Assembly (NCBI RefSeq): GCF_000379685.1
Contig: NZ_KB903292.1
Span: 310,001-374,000 of the forward strand
Length of the DNA stretch: 64,000 bases
Origin: Catelliglobosispora koreensis DSM 44566
GTDB lineage: Bacteria > Actinomycetota > Actinomycetes > Mycobacteriales > Micromonosporaceae
Direction: 5' to 3'
The translations under genes and the position numbers were made by a program. Positions 26,555-38,742 of the stretch are shown piece by piece (positions within the stretch are counted from its first letter, which is position 1; each line of letters opens with the position of its first letter). Below the pieces are notes generated by a model that saw nothing but the letters and a program-made list of their open reading frames with translations, was not told where the DNA came from and did no database searches.

Positions 26555-27735
26555 CGGGGCAGCCCTAGCAGTCGTTCGGCGATGACGTTGCGCTGCACCT
26601 CATTGGTGCCGGCGTAGATGGTGCCCGCGAGCGAGAAGAGGTAGCCATCCGTCCACCGGTTCGCCAGCTCCGCTGACGGACCGAGCACGTCGAGTGCTGT
26701 CTCGTGCAACGCTATGTCCAACTCGGACCAGAACACTTTGCCAGCGCTGGATTCCGCGCCCAGGTGCCCGCCCGCGTTCAGCCTGGCCACCGTCTGGAAC
26801 GTGTGCTGCTGATAGGCGTGTGCCTTGATCCAGCAGTCAGCGACGCGATCCCGAAGCAGCGGATCGGACCCGTGCTCACGCCACAGCGCGATCAGGCGGC
26901 GGGCCGTCGCGACGAACCGCCCCGGGCTGCGCAGCGAAAGCCCGCGTTCGTGGCTTGCCGTGCCCATGGCGATTTTCCAGCCTTCGCCTGGTTCCCCGAT
27001 GACGTCTTCATCGGCCACGAAGGCGCCATCGAGGAAGATCTCGGCGAAGCCCGTTTCCCCATTCAGCTGCTCAATAGGACGGACCGTCACGCCCGGCTGG
27101 CGTAACTCGAACATCACATAGGTGAGCCCGCGGTGGCGCTCGCCGGAGGAGCGGAAGAGCCCAAAAGCCTTGTCGGCGAACGCGGCCCGGCTGCTCCACG
27201 TCTTCTGCCCGTGCAAGGTCCAGCCACCGTCCACTTTGGTGGCTGCCGACCGGATAGCCGCCAAGTCGCTGCCCGCTTCCGGCTCTGACCACGCCTGGGC
27301 CCAGACGTCATCGGCCCGGGCCATCCCCGGCAGATGCCTGGCCAGCTGCTCCGCCGTCCCGTGCGCGAACAGTGTTGGCGCTAGGAGAAACAGCCCGTTC
27401 TGGCCGACCCGGATCGGAGCGTCGGCCGCCCAGTACTCTTCTTCGAACGTCAGCCAGTCCATCAGCGAGGCGTCCCGCCCACCGAACTCGGCCGGCCAGG
27501 AAACGGCCGCGAGCCGGGCGTCATAGAGTTGGCGTTCCCACTCGCGGTGCAGCAGATTGCCTTCCGCCGTGTCCAGCGATGGCAAGCCATGCGGCGCATG
27601 TTCGGACAGAAACGCGCGCACCTCATCGCGGAACCCGGGTGTCACACCACGTGCCGCGTCACCTCGCGCCTCGCCCGCGCTAGCGGTGGCCGAAGGAGTG
27701 GTGCCCGCGGCGGCGTCGTAGGACAAGCGGTCCAC
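26551..27735 (-). CDS. fadE31: FadE31-type acyl-CoA dehydrogenase subunit
   Basis: This 394-residue full-length subunit has SEPEAGSDLAAIRSAATKVD, KTWSSRAAFADKAFGLFRS, ASHERGLSLRSPGRF and the closing TNEVQRNVIAERLLGLPR. The first 30 residues are Ala/Gly-rich and may be disordered. The GTG at 27735 directly follows the TAA of the hydratase gene with no gap. It matches FadE31 (Rv3562) by order. It probably acts with FadE32 on a late ring-C/D intermediate (known-family inference). Confidence 0.86.
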   Translation of the reverse strand: MDRLSYDAAAGTTPSATASAGEARGDAARGVTPGFRDEVRAFLSEHAPHGLPSLDTAEGNLLHREWERQLYDARLAAVSWPAEFGGRDASLMDWLTFEEEYWAADAPIRVGQNGLFLLAPTLFAHGTAEQLARHLPGMARADDVWAQAWSEPEAGSDLAAIRSAATKVDGGWTLHGQKTWSSRAAFADKAFGLFRSSGERHRGLTYVMFELRQPGVTVRPIEQLNGETGFAEIFLDGAFVADEDVIGEPGEGWKIAMGTASHERGLSLRSPGRFVATARRLIALWREHGSDPLLRDRVADCWIKAHAYQQHTFQTVARLNAGGHLGAESSAGKVFWSELDIALHETALDVLGPSAELANRWTDGYLFSLAGTIYAGTNEVQRNVIAERLLGLPR

Positions 27736-28563
27736 TTAGGACGCTGCCTTCATCGCCTGGGCGTTCATGCCCCCGAGCGAGTCCGCTGAGACCTCCGCGT
27801 TGTGGGAGTGGGCGACGTGGTGCAGGCCGAACACCGAGTCCATCCCTGAGCGCATGCCCATCTGGTCCTCACACTGATTGACGGCCCGTTTAGTGAGCGC
27901 CAGCCCGAAGGCGGGCATCTTGGCGATCGACTCGGCTAGCTCCAAAGTGGCGCTTTCCAGCTCGGGGCGGGGAACGACACGGTTGATCATGCCGACCTCG
28001 TAGGCGCGCTGCGCGCTGAACCTAGTACCAGTGAAGAGCATTTCTTTGGCAAATCTGGGGTTTGTCATCCAAGGGTGGGCGAAGTATTCAACACCGGGAA
28101 TGCCCATCTTGACGACCGGGTCGGAGAAGAAGGCGTCCTCGGAGGCGACGATCAGATCGCAGACCCACGCGAGCATGAGGCCGCCCGCGATGCAGGCGCC
28201 TTGCACCATCGCGATGCTGGGCTTGGGGATGTCGCGCCAGCGGCGGCACATGCCGAGGTAGACCTCGAGTTCGCGGGACATGCGCCGGTCGGCACCGTCG
28301 CGCGTGGTGTGATCCCACCACGTGATGGCTTTGCGCTCAAAGGATTCGTCGACGTCGCGTCCGGGGGTGCCGATGTCGTGACCGGCCGAGAAGTGGTCTC
28401 CCGCTCCGGCCAGCACGATTACCTTGGCGGCTGGGTCATCGACAGCTCGCGTGAACGCCGCGTCGAGCGCATAGGTCATCTTGGAGTTCTGCGCGTTGCG
28501 GAATTCCGGGCGGTCCATAGTGATAACAGCCGCGCTGCCCCGGACCTCATAGCGAACCGTCAT
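27736..28563 (-). CDS. Enoyl-CoA hydratase/isomerase family protein
   Basis: This 275-residue crotonase-fold protein has ITMDRPEFRNAQNS, the oxyanion-forming DHFSAGHDIG, and CIAGGLMLAWVCDLIVASEDAFF. It lies between fadD3 and fadE31, where Mtb has no gene, and overlaps the fadD3 stop by ATGA. The usual catalytic Glu positions seem altered (DPVVKMGIPGVEYF in place of a canonical PE..LG loop), so hydration is not certain; isomerase or hydrolase activity is possible. It presumably works on HIP-CoA derivatives. It is distinct from the echA19 and echA20 genes of this window. Confidence 0.85.
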   Translation of the reverse strand: MTVRYEVRGSAAVITMDRPEFRNAQNSKMTYALDAAFTRAVDDPAAKVIVLAGAGDHFSAGHDIGTPGRDVDESFERKAITWWDHTTRDGADRRMSRELEVYLGMCRRWRDIPKPSIAMVQGACIAGGLMLAWVCDLIVASEDAFFSDPVVKMGIPGVEYFAHPWMTNPRFAKEMLFTGTRFSAQRAYEVGMINRVVPRPELESATLELAESIAKMPAFGLALTKRAVNQCEDQMGMRSGMDSVFGLHHVAHSHNAEVSADSLGGMNAQAMKAAS

Positions 28564-30008
28564 TTCGTCTCCTCCCGCAGCAGCCGTTTGAGAGGCTTGC
28601 CGGTCGTGTTGCGGGGCAGGTCGGCGCGAAACTCGACCTGCCGCGGCAGCTTGTAGTTGGCGAGGCTGGCACGGCAGTGCTCGATGACCTCTTGCTCGGT
28701 AAGAGAAAAGCCGGGCCGCGGCACGACGAAGGCCTTGCCGACTTCGCCGAGGCGGTGATCAGCGATGCCGATGACCACGTTTTCCGCCACGCCTTCCAAG
28801 CGTGCGATGACTTGCTCCACCTCAGCTGGGTACACATTGAAACCGCCGCAGATGTACATGTCTTTGAGGCGGTCGGTAATCGTGAGATAGCCGCCGTCGT
28901 CGAGCTTGCCGACGTCTCCGGTGTGCAGCCAGCCTTGCGTGTCAATAGCTTTGGCCGTCTCGGCCGGATCGTCAAGGTAACCGAGCATCACGTTTGGCCC
29001 GCGCACCAGAATCTCGTCATGTTCCCCGAGCCTCACCTCGAAGCCCGCCGTCGCCCGGCCCGAGGTGGTGCTGATGAGCTGCGGATCGTCACCGGGACGG
29101 CACATCGTGATGACGACCGCTTCGGTCATGCCATAGGCGGTCAGCACGGTGCGGAAGCTCAGTTCCCGTTGCATGCGTTCGATCAGCGCGACCGGAACGG
29201 TGGCCGCTCCGGTCACGGCAAGGCGAAGGCTCGACAGGTCCAAAGTGGACCGATCAGGATGGTCGAGGATCGTCTGGTAGATCGTGGGTGGGCCGGGCAG
29301 GACCGTGATGCGTTCGGCCGCCACGAGCCGCATCGCCTCGGGCACGTCAAAGAGCAGCTGCGGCACCATCGTGGCACCGGTCAGCAGACAGGCCAGAACC
29401 CCCGCTTTGTACCCGAAGCTGTGGAAGAACGGGTTGATGACGAGGTATCTGTCGTCTTTGGACAGTTCGCCGCACTCTGCCCACGCCTGCGCGACACTCA
29501 GCGATTGCCTGTGCGCACTCATCGCTCCCTTGCTGCGCCCAGTCGTGCCAGACGTGAACAGGATGTCGCACACGTCGTCAGGGCTCACATCGGCGAGAAA
29601 CGGGTCGCCAAAGTGCGGCTCGTGCCAGATCACGGCTGGCGGATCGGCGAGCTCCGCGGCACGGTCGCGCCCAAGGAAATCCTTGACGACATAAAGCGCT
29701 TTGGCGTTGGTACGCGAAATGATGTCCTGTGCTTCGGGCGCCGTGTAACGCGTGTTGATAGGCACGAGCACCGCACCGGCGCAAAGCGCGCCTAAAGCGG
29801 CCAGCACCCAGTTAGCCGTGTTGGGCGCCCAGATCGCGACGCGGTCGCCCGGCATCACACCAGCCGCATGCCAGCCCCCGGCGACCCGCTGCACCTGCTC
29901 GAACAGGGCGGCATAGGTCATGCGGGGGCCGCCCGGCTCGGCTATCGCCTCGGCCGCGCCGAATTCGCTTGCCGCTCTTGCCATCGCGGCGGGAATGGTG
30001 AGATTCAC
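28560..30008 (-). CDS. fadD3: FadD3, HIP-CoA synthetase
   Basis: This 482-residue AMP-forming acyl-CoA ligase has the ATP loop LFTSGTTGRSKGAM, the AYGMTEA motif, GWLHTGDVGKLDDGGY and the C-terminal catalytic Lys segment NTTGKPLKRLL. FadD3 attaches CoA to the bicyclic HIP acid left by HsaD, starting ring-C/D degradation. The GTG at 30008 follows GGAGGAGAGG. An exact KstR2 box lies 16 nt upstream in the region shared with fadE30. The order fadD3-fadE31-32-33 with divergent fadE30 agrees with the Mtb KstR2 regulon. Confidence 0.92.
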   Translation of the reverse strand: MNLTIPAAMARAASEFGAAEAIAEPGGPRMTYAALFEQVQRVAGGWHAAGVMPGDRVAIWAPNTANWVLAALGALCAGAVLVPINTRYTAPEAQDIISRTNAKALYVVKDFLGRDRAAELADPPAVIWHEPHFGDPFLADVSPDDVCDILFTSGTTGRSKGAMSAHRQSLSVAQAWAECGELSKDDRYLVINPFFHSFGYKAGVLACLLTGATMVPQLLFDVPEAMRLVAAERITVLPGPPTIYQTILDHPDRSTLDLSSLRLAVTGAATVPVALIERMQRELSFRTVLTAYGMTEAVVITMCRPGDDPQLISTTSGRATAGFEVRLGEHDEILVRGPNVMLGYLDDPAETAKAIDTQGWLHTGDVGKLDDGGYLTITDRLKDMYICGGFNVYPAEVEQVIARLEGVAENVVIGIADHRLGEVGKAFVVPRPGFSLTEQEVIEHCRASLANYKLPRQVEFRADLPRNTTGKPLKRLLREETK

Positions 30009-30023
30009 CCTCTCCTCCAAACA

Positions 30024-30037
30024 AGCAAGTGCTTGGT
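30024..30037. promoter_or_regulatory. KstR2 operator, exact match
   Basis: AGCAAGTGCTTGGT fits the KstR2 consensus AnCAAGnnCTTGnT at every fixed position. It lies between the divergent fadD3 and fadE30 starts, 15 and 11 nt away. Confidence 0.9.
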
Positions 30038-30048
30038 AGGGTGAGCCT

Positions 30049-31190
30049 ATGCAGGACGAGGAGTTTCGGCAACAAATCCGCCAGTGGCTGGCCGAAAACC
30101 TTCCACCGGAACTCGTTGACGTGGGCGGACCCGGGCGGGAGCACGAAGCGTTCGCTGAGCGCCTCGAGTGGGAACGCGTGCTGGCCCGGGCAAATTGGAC
30201 CTGCCTCGGCTGGCCCACCGCACTTGGCGGGCGGGACCTTCCGCTGTCGCAGCAGATGATTTTCCACGAGGAATACGCGTTGGCCGGTGCCCCGGCACGC
30301 GTTGCCGTTGTGGGCGAGGGCCTGCTGGCGCCGACCCTGATCGCCTTTGGCACCCCGGCACAGCAGGAGCGCTTCCTGCCCGGCATCAAGAACGCGACCG
30401 AGATGTGGTGTCAGGGCTATTCCGAGCCGGGTGCCGGGTCAGACCTGGCTTCCGTTGCCACCAAAGGCGTTCTCGATGGCGACGAATGGGTCATCACCGG
30501 ACAGAAGATCTGGACGTCGCTGGCGCACGTGAGCGACTGGTGCTTCGTCATCACGCGCACCGAGCCCGGGTCCAAACGCCATCACGGCTTGTCCTATCTG
30601 CTCGTTCCCATGCGGCAGCCCGGCGTGACGGTCCGTCCTATCAAGCAGCTGACCGGCACGAGCGAATTCAACGAAGTGTTCTTCGACGAAGCGCGCACGG
30701 CACGCGATCTCGTCGTGGGCGAGCCGGGCCAAGGCTGGCGCATCGCCATGGCAACGCTCGGATTCGAGCGCGGGGTGGCCATGCTTGGGCACCAGGTGCG
30801 GTTCCGCCGTGAGCTTTCCGGGATCGTGGCCATGGCTCGTGCCAACGGGACGATCGACGATCCCGTGATCCGGGGCAAGCTGACCCGTGCCTGGGTCGGG
30901 CTGGAAGTCTTGCGGGCGCACACGTTGCGTACGCTCGCGATCGAGAAGCCGGGATTTGAGGCGAGCGTCGCCAAACTCGTGTGGGGCAAGTGGCACCAAG
31001 GCCTGGGCGAGCTTGCCATGGAAGTGATGGGGCCGTCCTCGATGGTGACTCGGGGCCTTCCCTATGAACTCGACGAGTGGCAAAGCCTGTATCTGTTTGG
31101 CCGGGCGGAAACCATATACGGCGGCTCCGATGAGATCCAGCGCAACATTATCGCCGAGCGCGTGCTTGGCCTTCCCCGTCAGGAGCGCGT

Positions 31191-31194
<4 letters not shown>
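30049..31194 (+). CDS. fadE30: FadE30, acyl-CoA dehydrogenase of HIP degradation
   Basis: This 381-residue acyl-CoA dehydrogenase has YSEPGAGSDLASVATKGVL, KIWTSLAHVSDWCFVITRT, TLGFERGVAM and EIQRNIIAERVLGLPRQ. In Mtb, FadE30 desaturates 5-OH-HIP-CoA, the first dehydrogenation after FadD3. The ATG at 30049 follows AGGGTGAG. The stop overlaps ipdF as GTGA. It is controlled from the KstR2 box at 30024-30037. Confidence 0.9.
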
Positions 31195-34405
<3,211 letters not shown>

Positions 34406-34421
34406 GACCTCTGCTCTGCCC

Positions 34422-34455
34422 CGGCCGCTTGCCTCCCCCAATAGGCAAGCGGCCG
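34422..34455. terminator. Hairpin terminator after cyp125
   Basis: A perfect 13 bp stem (CGGCCGCTTGCCT and its complement) with an 8 nt loop begins 16 nt after the cyp125 stop. The following 70 bp up to the next gene show no other clear element. Confidence 0.8.
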
Positions 34456-34526
34456 CCCCCATGTCGGCACCTTTCTCCGGCGTGGCATGGATGGTGTGAG
34501 CTGCGATCTTGGTGCAGGCTGAGCGG

Positions 34527-36236
34527 ATGCGACGCTTTGCGCTCATCGTGGCTGCCGTGTCCGCGGCAGGGGTCCTCGGCATGGCCGCTCCTGCCTACGC
34601 CGCGACGATCACGGTTACCACGGCCAATGACGTGGTTGATGGCGGCGACGGGCTGACCTCACTGCGTGAGGCGATCAGCCAGGCGAACGCCGCGGCTGAG
34701 GCGACCACCATCGAACTGGCCGCGGGAACCTATTCGCTGTCCCTGTGCGGGGCTGACGAAGACGCCAACGCCAGCGGCGACCTCGATTACACCGGGGCGC
34801 AGGTGCTCACTATCGCGGGCAACTCCGCGACGATCGAGCAGACCTGTGCGTCGCAGCGCCTCCTGCACGCGATCAATGGCACCTCCGGGGTCGTGCTGCA
34901 ATCGCTCACGCTCACCAGCGGTGAGCAGATCGTGGGTGCCGCGGTCGCCTGGGCGAATGACCTGACGTTGCAGGGCGTGACTGTCAGCGGCAACGACGCG
35001 GGCGGCGGCGCGGTCCTGTCCAGTGACGACATGTTCGCGATGGGGCCGGCGCTATATCTCATCGACTCGACCGTCGGGCCAAACACGGGCACCGGTGTGC
35101 GGGTTTCCCTCGGCAGCGTCTCCCTTACCGGAAGCACCTTGACCGGCAACACGTTGCGCGGTGCCGGCCTCATCGACGGCGCGCTCACTGTTTCCGGCTC
35201 GACCGTGCAGGGCAACGGAACCGATGGCCTGAGCACCACCGGCCAAGGTGAGGGCCTTTTCACGATCAGCGACAGCGAGATCACCGGCAACGGTGGGGTC
35301 GGCGTGATCTGCTCGGCCTGCGGCCACCTTGAAGTCACCGACTCGGTGATCAGCGGCAACGCTGGCGGCGTGGTGGTCAATGTGGACCAGGACGAGGCGT
35401 CCGACGATCTACACATCTCGATCGACAACTCCACGGTGGCGTCCAACACCAAAACGGGAGCAGGCGGCGGCCTCGGCGTCTTCATCCTTGAGCTGAGCCC
35501 CGAGGCGCCTGCGGCCCAGATTCTGCTGAACCGGTCCACGTTTTCCGGCAACGCCGCCAATGGCATGGATGGCCGTGGCGGTGCCGTTTTCGCGGCAACC
35601 GGTGAGGTGCGCGCCGGGAACTCCACAGTGGACGGCAACACCGCCGCAGTCACCGGAGGCGGGATCTTCACCGCGACGGGCGATATCTTCCTGCAGCACG
35701 CCACGATCACCCGCAACTCCGCCCCGGCCGGTGCGAACATCGGCACGGGTGAAGACCTGAACGCGTTCGCGTCGACCGTGGCCAGCGCCGCCGGCGGCGG
35801 TGATGACTGCGCTATCTCGGGCACGACATTGTCGAGCGGCTACAACGTTGGCGGCGACACGTCCTGCGCTTTCGTCGGAGGGCCGGGAGATCTAACCAAC
35901 GCGGGCGATCCCAAACTTGGGCCGCTGCAAGACAATGGCGGGGCGACGAAGACCAGGCTCCCCGAAGCGACTAGCCCAGCCCTCGGGCTCGTGCCGGCCG
36001 CTGCGTGCACCGTCTTGACCATTGATCAGCGCGGTCTAGCGCGGCCGCAGGGGCCGGGTTGCGAGGCCGGCTCGGCCGAGATCGCCGAGACTGGCGGTGG
36101 CGGCGGTGGTGGCCTTCCGGTCACCGGTCCCGACGCCCGGACCATCATTCTTTTTGGAGGGCTGGTACTCCTCGCCGGCGCCGTGCTCCTGATCGTGACC
36201 CGCCGCAAGCTAAGTGGCCGCTCACTGGAGTTGTGA
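34527..36236 (+). CDS. LPXTG-anchored parallel beta-helix surface protein
   Basis: This 569-residue exported protein starts with signal peptide MRRFALIVAAVSAAGVLGM ending AYA (cleavage about residue 25). The mature part opens with TSLREAISQAN, typical of CSLREA-type beta-helix proteins. It continues in repeating short strands such as GSTLTGNTLRGAGLIDG and VDGNTAAVTGGGIF, expected for a right-handed beta-helix. The C-terminus has sortase motif LPVTG (about 530-534), a hydrophobic segment and a basic tail RRK. The start is the ATG at 34527; a GTG 15 nt upstream is possible. The role is unknown, perhaps surface adhesion or polysaccharide contact. It has no KstR box and seems to be an insertion into the sterol gene set. 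Confidence 0.88.
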   Translation: MRRFALIVAAVSAAGVLGMAAPAYAATITVTTANDVVDGGDGLTSLREAISQANAAAEATTIELAAGTYSLSLCGADEDANASGDLDYTGAQVLTIAGNSATIEQTCASQRLLHAINGTSGVVLQSLTLTSGEQIVGAAVAWANDLTLQGVTVSGNDAGGGAVLSSDDMFAMGPALYLIDSTVGPNTGTGVRVSLGSVSLTGSTLTGNTLRGAGLIDGALTVSGSTVQGNGTDGLSTTGQGEGLFTISDSEITGNGGVGVICSACGHLEVTDSVISGNAGGVVVNVDQDEASDDLHISIDNSTVASNTKTGAGGGLGVFILELSPEAPAAQILLNRSTFSGNAANGMDGRGGAVFAATGEVRAGNSTVDGNTAAVTGGGIFTATGDIFLQHATITRNSAPAGANIGTGEDLNAFASTVASAAGGGDDCAISGTTLSSGYNVGGDTSCAFVGGPGDLTNAGDPKLGPLQDNGGATKTRLPEATSPALGLVPAAACTVLTIDQRGLARPQGPGCEAGSAEIAETGGGGGGGLPVTGPDARTIILFGGLVLLAGAVLLIVTRRKLSGRSLEL

Positions 36237-36243
36237 GCGGCCA
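36215..36243. terminator. Hairpin overlapping the beta-helix gene stop
   Basis: A 10 bp perfect stem (TGGCCGCTCA and its complement) with a 9 nt loop spans the TGA at 36234-36236, between two convergent genes. It could serve both strands; no clear T-run follows. Confidence 0.6.
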
Positions 36244-36255
36244 AAGAGCGTGATG

Positions 36256-37551
36256 TCAGGCGTGCTGGGCGAGGAACAGATCCAGGCAGCGTTCGGCGTT
36301 AGCGGTGATGATGAGAGCTGGGCTGCCCAGGCTTGACGTGCCAGGCAGGACCGAACCGTCGACACAGTAGAGGTTCGCGTAGTCAAGCGAACGTCCGGAG
36401 AAGTCGGTGCTCTGTCCCATGACCATGCCGCCGAGGGGGTGCCAGGTCGTCGCCGCGCCGAGTCCTGCTTCGCGGTCATAACTCGGCAAACCGCTGAGCA
36501 GCTTGCCTTTGCGTCCGCCCGCTTCCCACCACAGTCGCGTGGCCAGATCCTGGGCCGCCTTCTCGCCCTTGGTTTCCATGACACCGTAGGGCCAGTAGAC
36601 GCTGGCGCTGCTGGTTTCGCGGTTGAACCGGATCTCGCCTCGCTCGGGTGCCATGCTCGTCACGACGTGAGCCGCGGCACGGCCCGCCCACGCCGGCAGT
36701 TTCGCTGGGGCGAGGGTCATCGCGGCCTTGGCGAAGGGATTGCCGTCGTCATAGAGCGCGACATCGTCGCCCGCGTCATGACGGACGTTAAGGCGGGCCA
36801 AGAAGAAGTCACCATTGTTGCCGAAGCCCTGTCCAGCCGCGGCACGCAGTTTAGGAAGCCAGCCTTGCTCCCTCGCGGTTACCAGCAGAGACGTCGTGTG
36901 GACCGCTCCGGCCGCCATGAACAGGTAATCCGCGCGGAACGTCTTGTCGTGGCAGCGAACCTCGAACCCGTTCGCCATCTCGTGAATTTCTGTCACCTCG
37001 TGGTTGGCGAGCAGGGCCACGTTGCCCGTCGCTTGCGCCCACGCGAGATAGGTCTGGTCCAAACCGGTGCTACTGAACGGAATGTCGGCCTGACCGCCGC
37101 TGAAAGCGGCCACGTCTTCCCGCCATCCGCCCTTGGCCTTGGAAACCTTGGCGCCCAGGTTCTTGCGGGCACGCGGCCAGTATGTCGAGTCCATGAGGTC
37201 GTAGGAGACCTCGGCGGGGTAGGCGTCTTGCCACTCCGCCCGGCGCGGTTGCGCTAGTGAAAACGTGCCCAACGAAGATCCGCCACCGAGGCCGGCCGCG
37301 TTGAGCACACTGAGACCCTCGCCTTTGGTCTCTGTCACTTCACCGATGTCACCGCGCTCGAGCACCGTTGTGCTGAAGCCGGCCTGGCCAAGGCGAAAGG
37401 CCGCCACGGCCCCGCCGAATCCACTGCCGATGACGATGGCGCTCTTACCTTTTGGAGCCGCTATTGCCTGATCTGTTAAGGCGACCGCCGCGCCGGCTCC
37501 GAGGGCGGTGGCTTGCATGAGGTTGCGCCTGCTGACATTGAGGTGCGGCAT
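36256..37551 (-). CDS. Tat-exported GMC-family oxidoreductase, possible sterol oxidase
   Basis: This 431-residue flavoprotein has a twin-arginine signal (SRRNLMQATALGAGAAVAL, cleavage near AIAA) and then the FAD motif AIVIGSGFGGAVAAFRL and LNAAGLGGGSSLGT. Its C-terminus has the GMC active-site segment TTWHPLGGMVMG and DGSVLPGTSSLGSPALIITANAER. It resembles class I cholesterol oxidases, which make cholestenone outside the cell, but is about 100 residues shorter than usual. A Ser stands where those enzymes have the conserved active-site Asn. The ATG at 37551 follows GGGAGG. It is encoded upstream of ltp3 on the same strand, 30 bp apart across the genes' ends. Sterol oxidation is likely but not certain. 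Confidence 0.78.
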   Translation of the reverse strand: MPHLNVSRRNLMQATALGAGAAVALTDQAIAAPKGKSAIVIGSGFGGAVAAFRLGQAGFSTTVLERGDIGEVTETKGEGLSVLNAAGLGGGSSLGTFSLAQPRRAEWQDAYPAEVSYDLMDSTYWPRARKNLGAKVSKAKGGWREDVAAFSGGQADIPFSSTGLDQTYLAWAQATGNVALLANHEVTEIHEMANGFEVRCHDKTFRADYLFMAAGAVHTTSLLVTAREQGWLPKLRAAAGQGFGNNGDFFLARLNVRHDAGDDVALYDDGNPFAKAAMTLAPAKLPAWAGRAAAHVVTSMAPERGEIRFNRETSSASVYWPYGVMETKGEKAAQDLATRLWWEAGGRKGKLLSGLPSYDREAGLGAATTWHPLGGMVMGQSTDFSGRSLDYANLYCVDGSVLPGTSSLGSPALIITANAERCLDLFLAQHA

Positions 37552-37581
37552 AGCTTTACCTCCCAGGGACGGGGGAGTGGC

Positions 37582-38742
37582 TTAGGCAAGCGGTGCGGCG
37601 CCGACCACCCACATCGAGAAGAATTGCGATCCGCCTCCGTAGGCGTGGCCCAGCGCCTTTCGCGCGTCAGGCACCTGATGGTCGCCAGCCCGGCCCATCA
37701 CCTGCATCGCCGCTTCGGCGAACCGGAGCAGGCCTGAGGCGCCGATCGGGTTGGAACACATCACGCCACCGGAGGGATTAACAGGGAGCCGCCCGCCGAT
37801 TTCGGTGTCGCCAGCCTCGGTGAGCTTCCAGCCCGTACCGTCTGGAGCGAAGCCCAGGTTTTCCAGCCACATGGGCTCAAACCACGAGAACGGAACGTAG
37901 ATCTCGGCAGCGTCGATCTCTTTGAGCGGGTCGGTGATACCCGCGTCTTTCCATAGCGCGGCCGCGGCGTCACGGCCCGCTTGCGGGTTGACGTGATCCT
38001 TGCCAGCGAAAAACGTTGCCTCCGTGCGCATAGCGGTCGCGTGAATCCAGGCGACCGGCCTGCTTGATGCCTTCGCGGCAGCCACATCGCCAATGACCAT
38101 GGCGCAGGCACCATCAGAAGAAGGGCACGTCTCATCCATCCGGATCGGATCCCACAGCATCGGCGAGGCCTGGACCGATTCCATCGTGATGTCAGGCTGC
38201 CGCAAGTGGGCGAAGGGATTGCGGCTGCCGTTGCGGCGGTCCTTGACCGCGACCATGGCGCCAATATGCTGTGGCGCACCGGAACGCCGGATGTAGGCAC
38301 GCATGTGCGGCGCGAAGTATCCGCCAGCGCCAGCGCCCAAAGGCATGGTGAACGGAGGATTGATGGACAGCGCCCACATCGCGTTGGACTCGGACTGCTT
38401 CTCGAACGCGATCGCTAGCACTCGTTTGTGGACACCGGAGCGCACGAGACTGCTCGCCACGATGCCGGTCGCCCCGCCCACGGAACCAGCCGTGTGCACG
38501 CGCAGCAACGGTTTGCCCGTCGCGCCGATGGCGTCAGCCAGGAACAGCTCTGGCATCATGACGCCCTCGAACAGGTCGGGTGCCTTGCCCAGCACCACCG
38601 CGTCGATCTGATCCCAGGACGTCTCGGCGTCTGCCATGGCGCGATCGATAGCTTCGCGGCATAGCCCGGCGATCGAGACGTCGGTGCGCCGGGTCGTGTG
38701 GTGCGTCTGCCCGGTGCCGAGCACGGCGGCCTGCAGCTTCAT
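37582..38742 (-). CDS. ltp3: Ltp3-type thiolase-fold protein
   Basis: This 386-residue lipid-transfer/thiolase-superfamily protein (VLGTGQTHHTTRRTDVSIAGL, HTAGSVGGATGIVASSLV, NPSGGVMCSNPIGASGLLRFAEAAMQVMG) matches Ltp3 (Rv3523). With Ltp4 it has been tied to aldol cleavage of C24-branched sterol side chains in actinobacteria. The ATG at 38742 overlaps the ltp4 stop by 4 nt. A longer upstream start would run into ltp4 and is not supported. Confidence 0.88.
   Translation of the reverse strand: MKLQAAVLGTGQTHHTTRRTDVSIAGLCREAIDRAMADAETSWDQIDAVVLGKAPDLFEGVMMPELFLADAIGATGKPLLRVHTAGSVGGATGIVASSLVRSGVHKRVLAIAFEKQSESNAMWALSINPPFTMPLGAGAGGYFAPHMRAYIRRSGAPQHIGAMVAVKDRRNGSRNPFAHLRQPDITMESVQASPMLWDPIRMDETCPSSDGACAMVIGDVAAAKASSRPVAWIHATAMRTEATFFAGKDHVNPQAGRDAAAALWKDAGITDPLKEIDAAEIYVPFSWFEPMWLENLGFAPDGTGWKLTEAGDTEIGGRLPVNPSGGVMCSNPIGASGLLRFAEAAMQVMGRAGDHQVPDARKALGHAYGGGSQFFSMWVVGAAPLA

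Noticed and set aside
34787-35824. A 345-codon minus-strand frame opposite the beta-helix protein
   Set aside because: Composition is a Pro/Ser/Val-rich shadow of the repeats on the plus strand, with no start context or domain.
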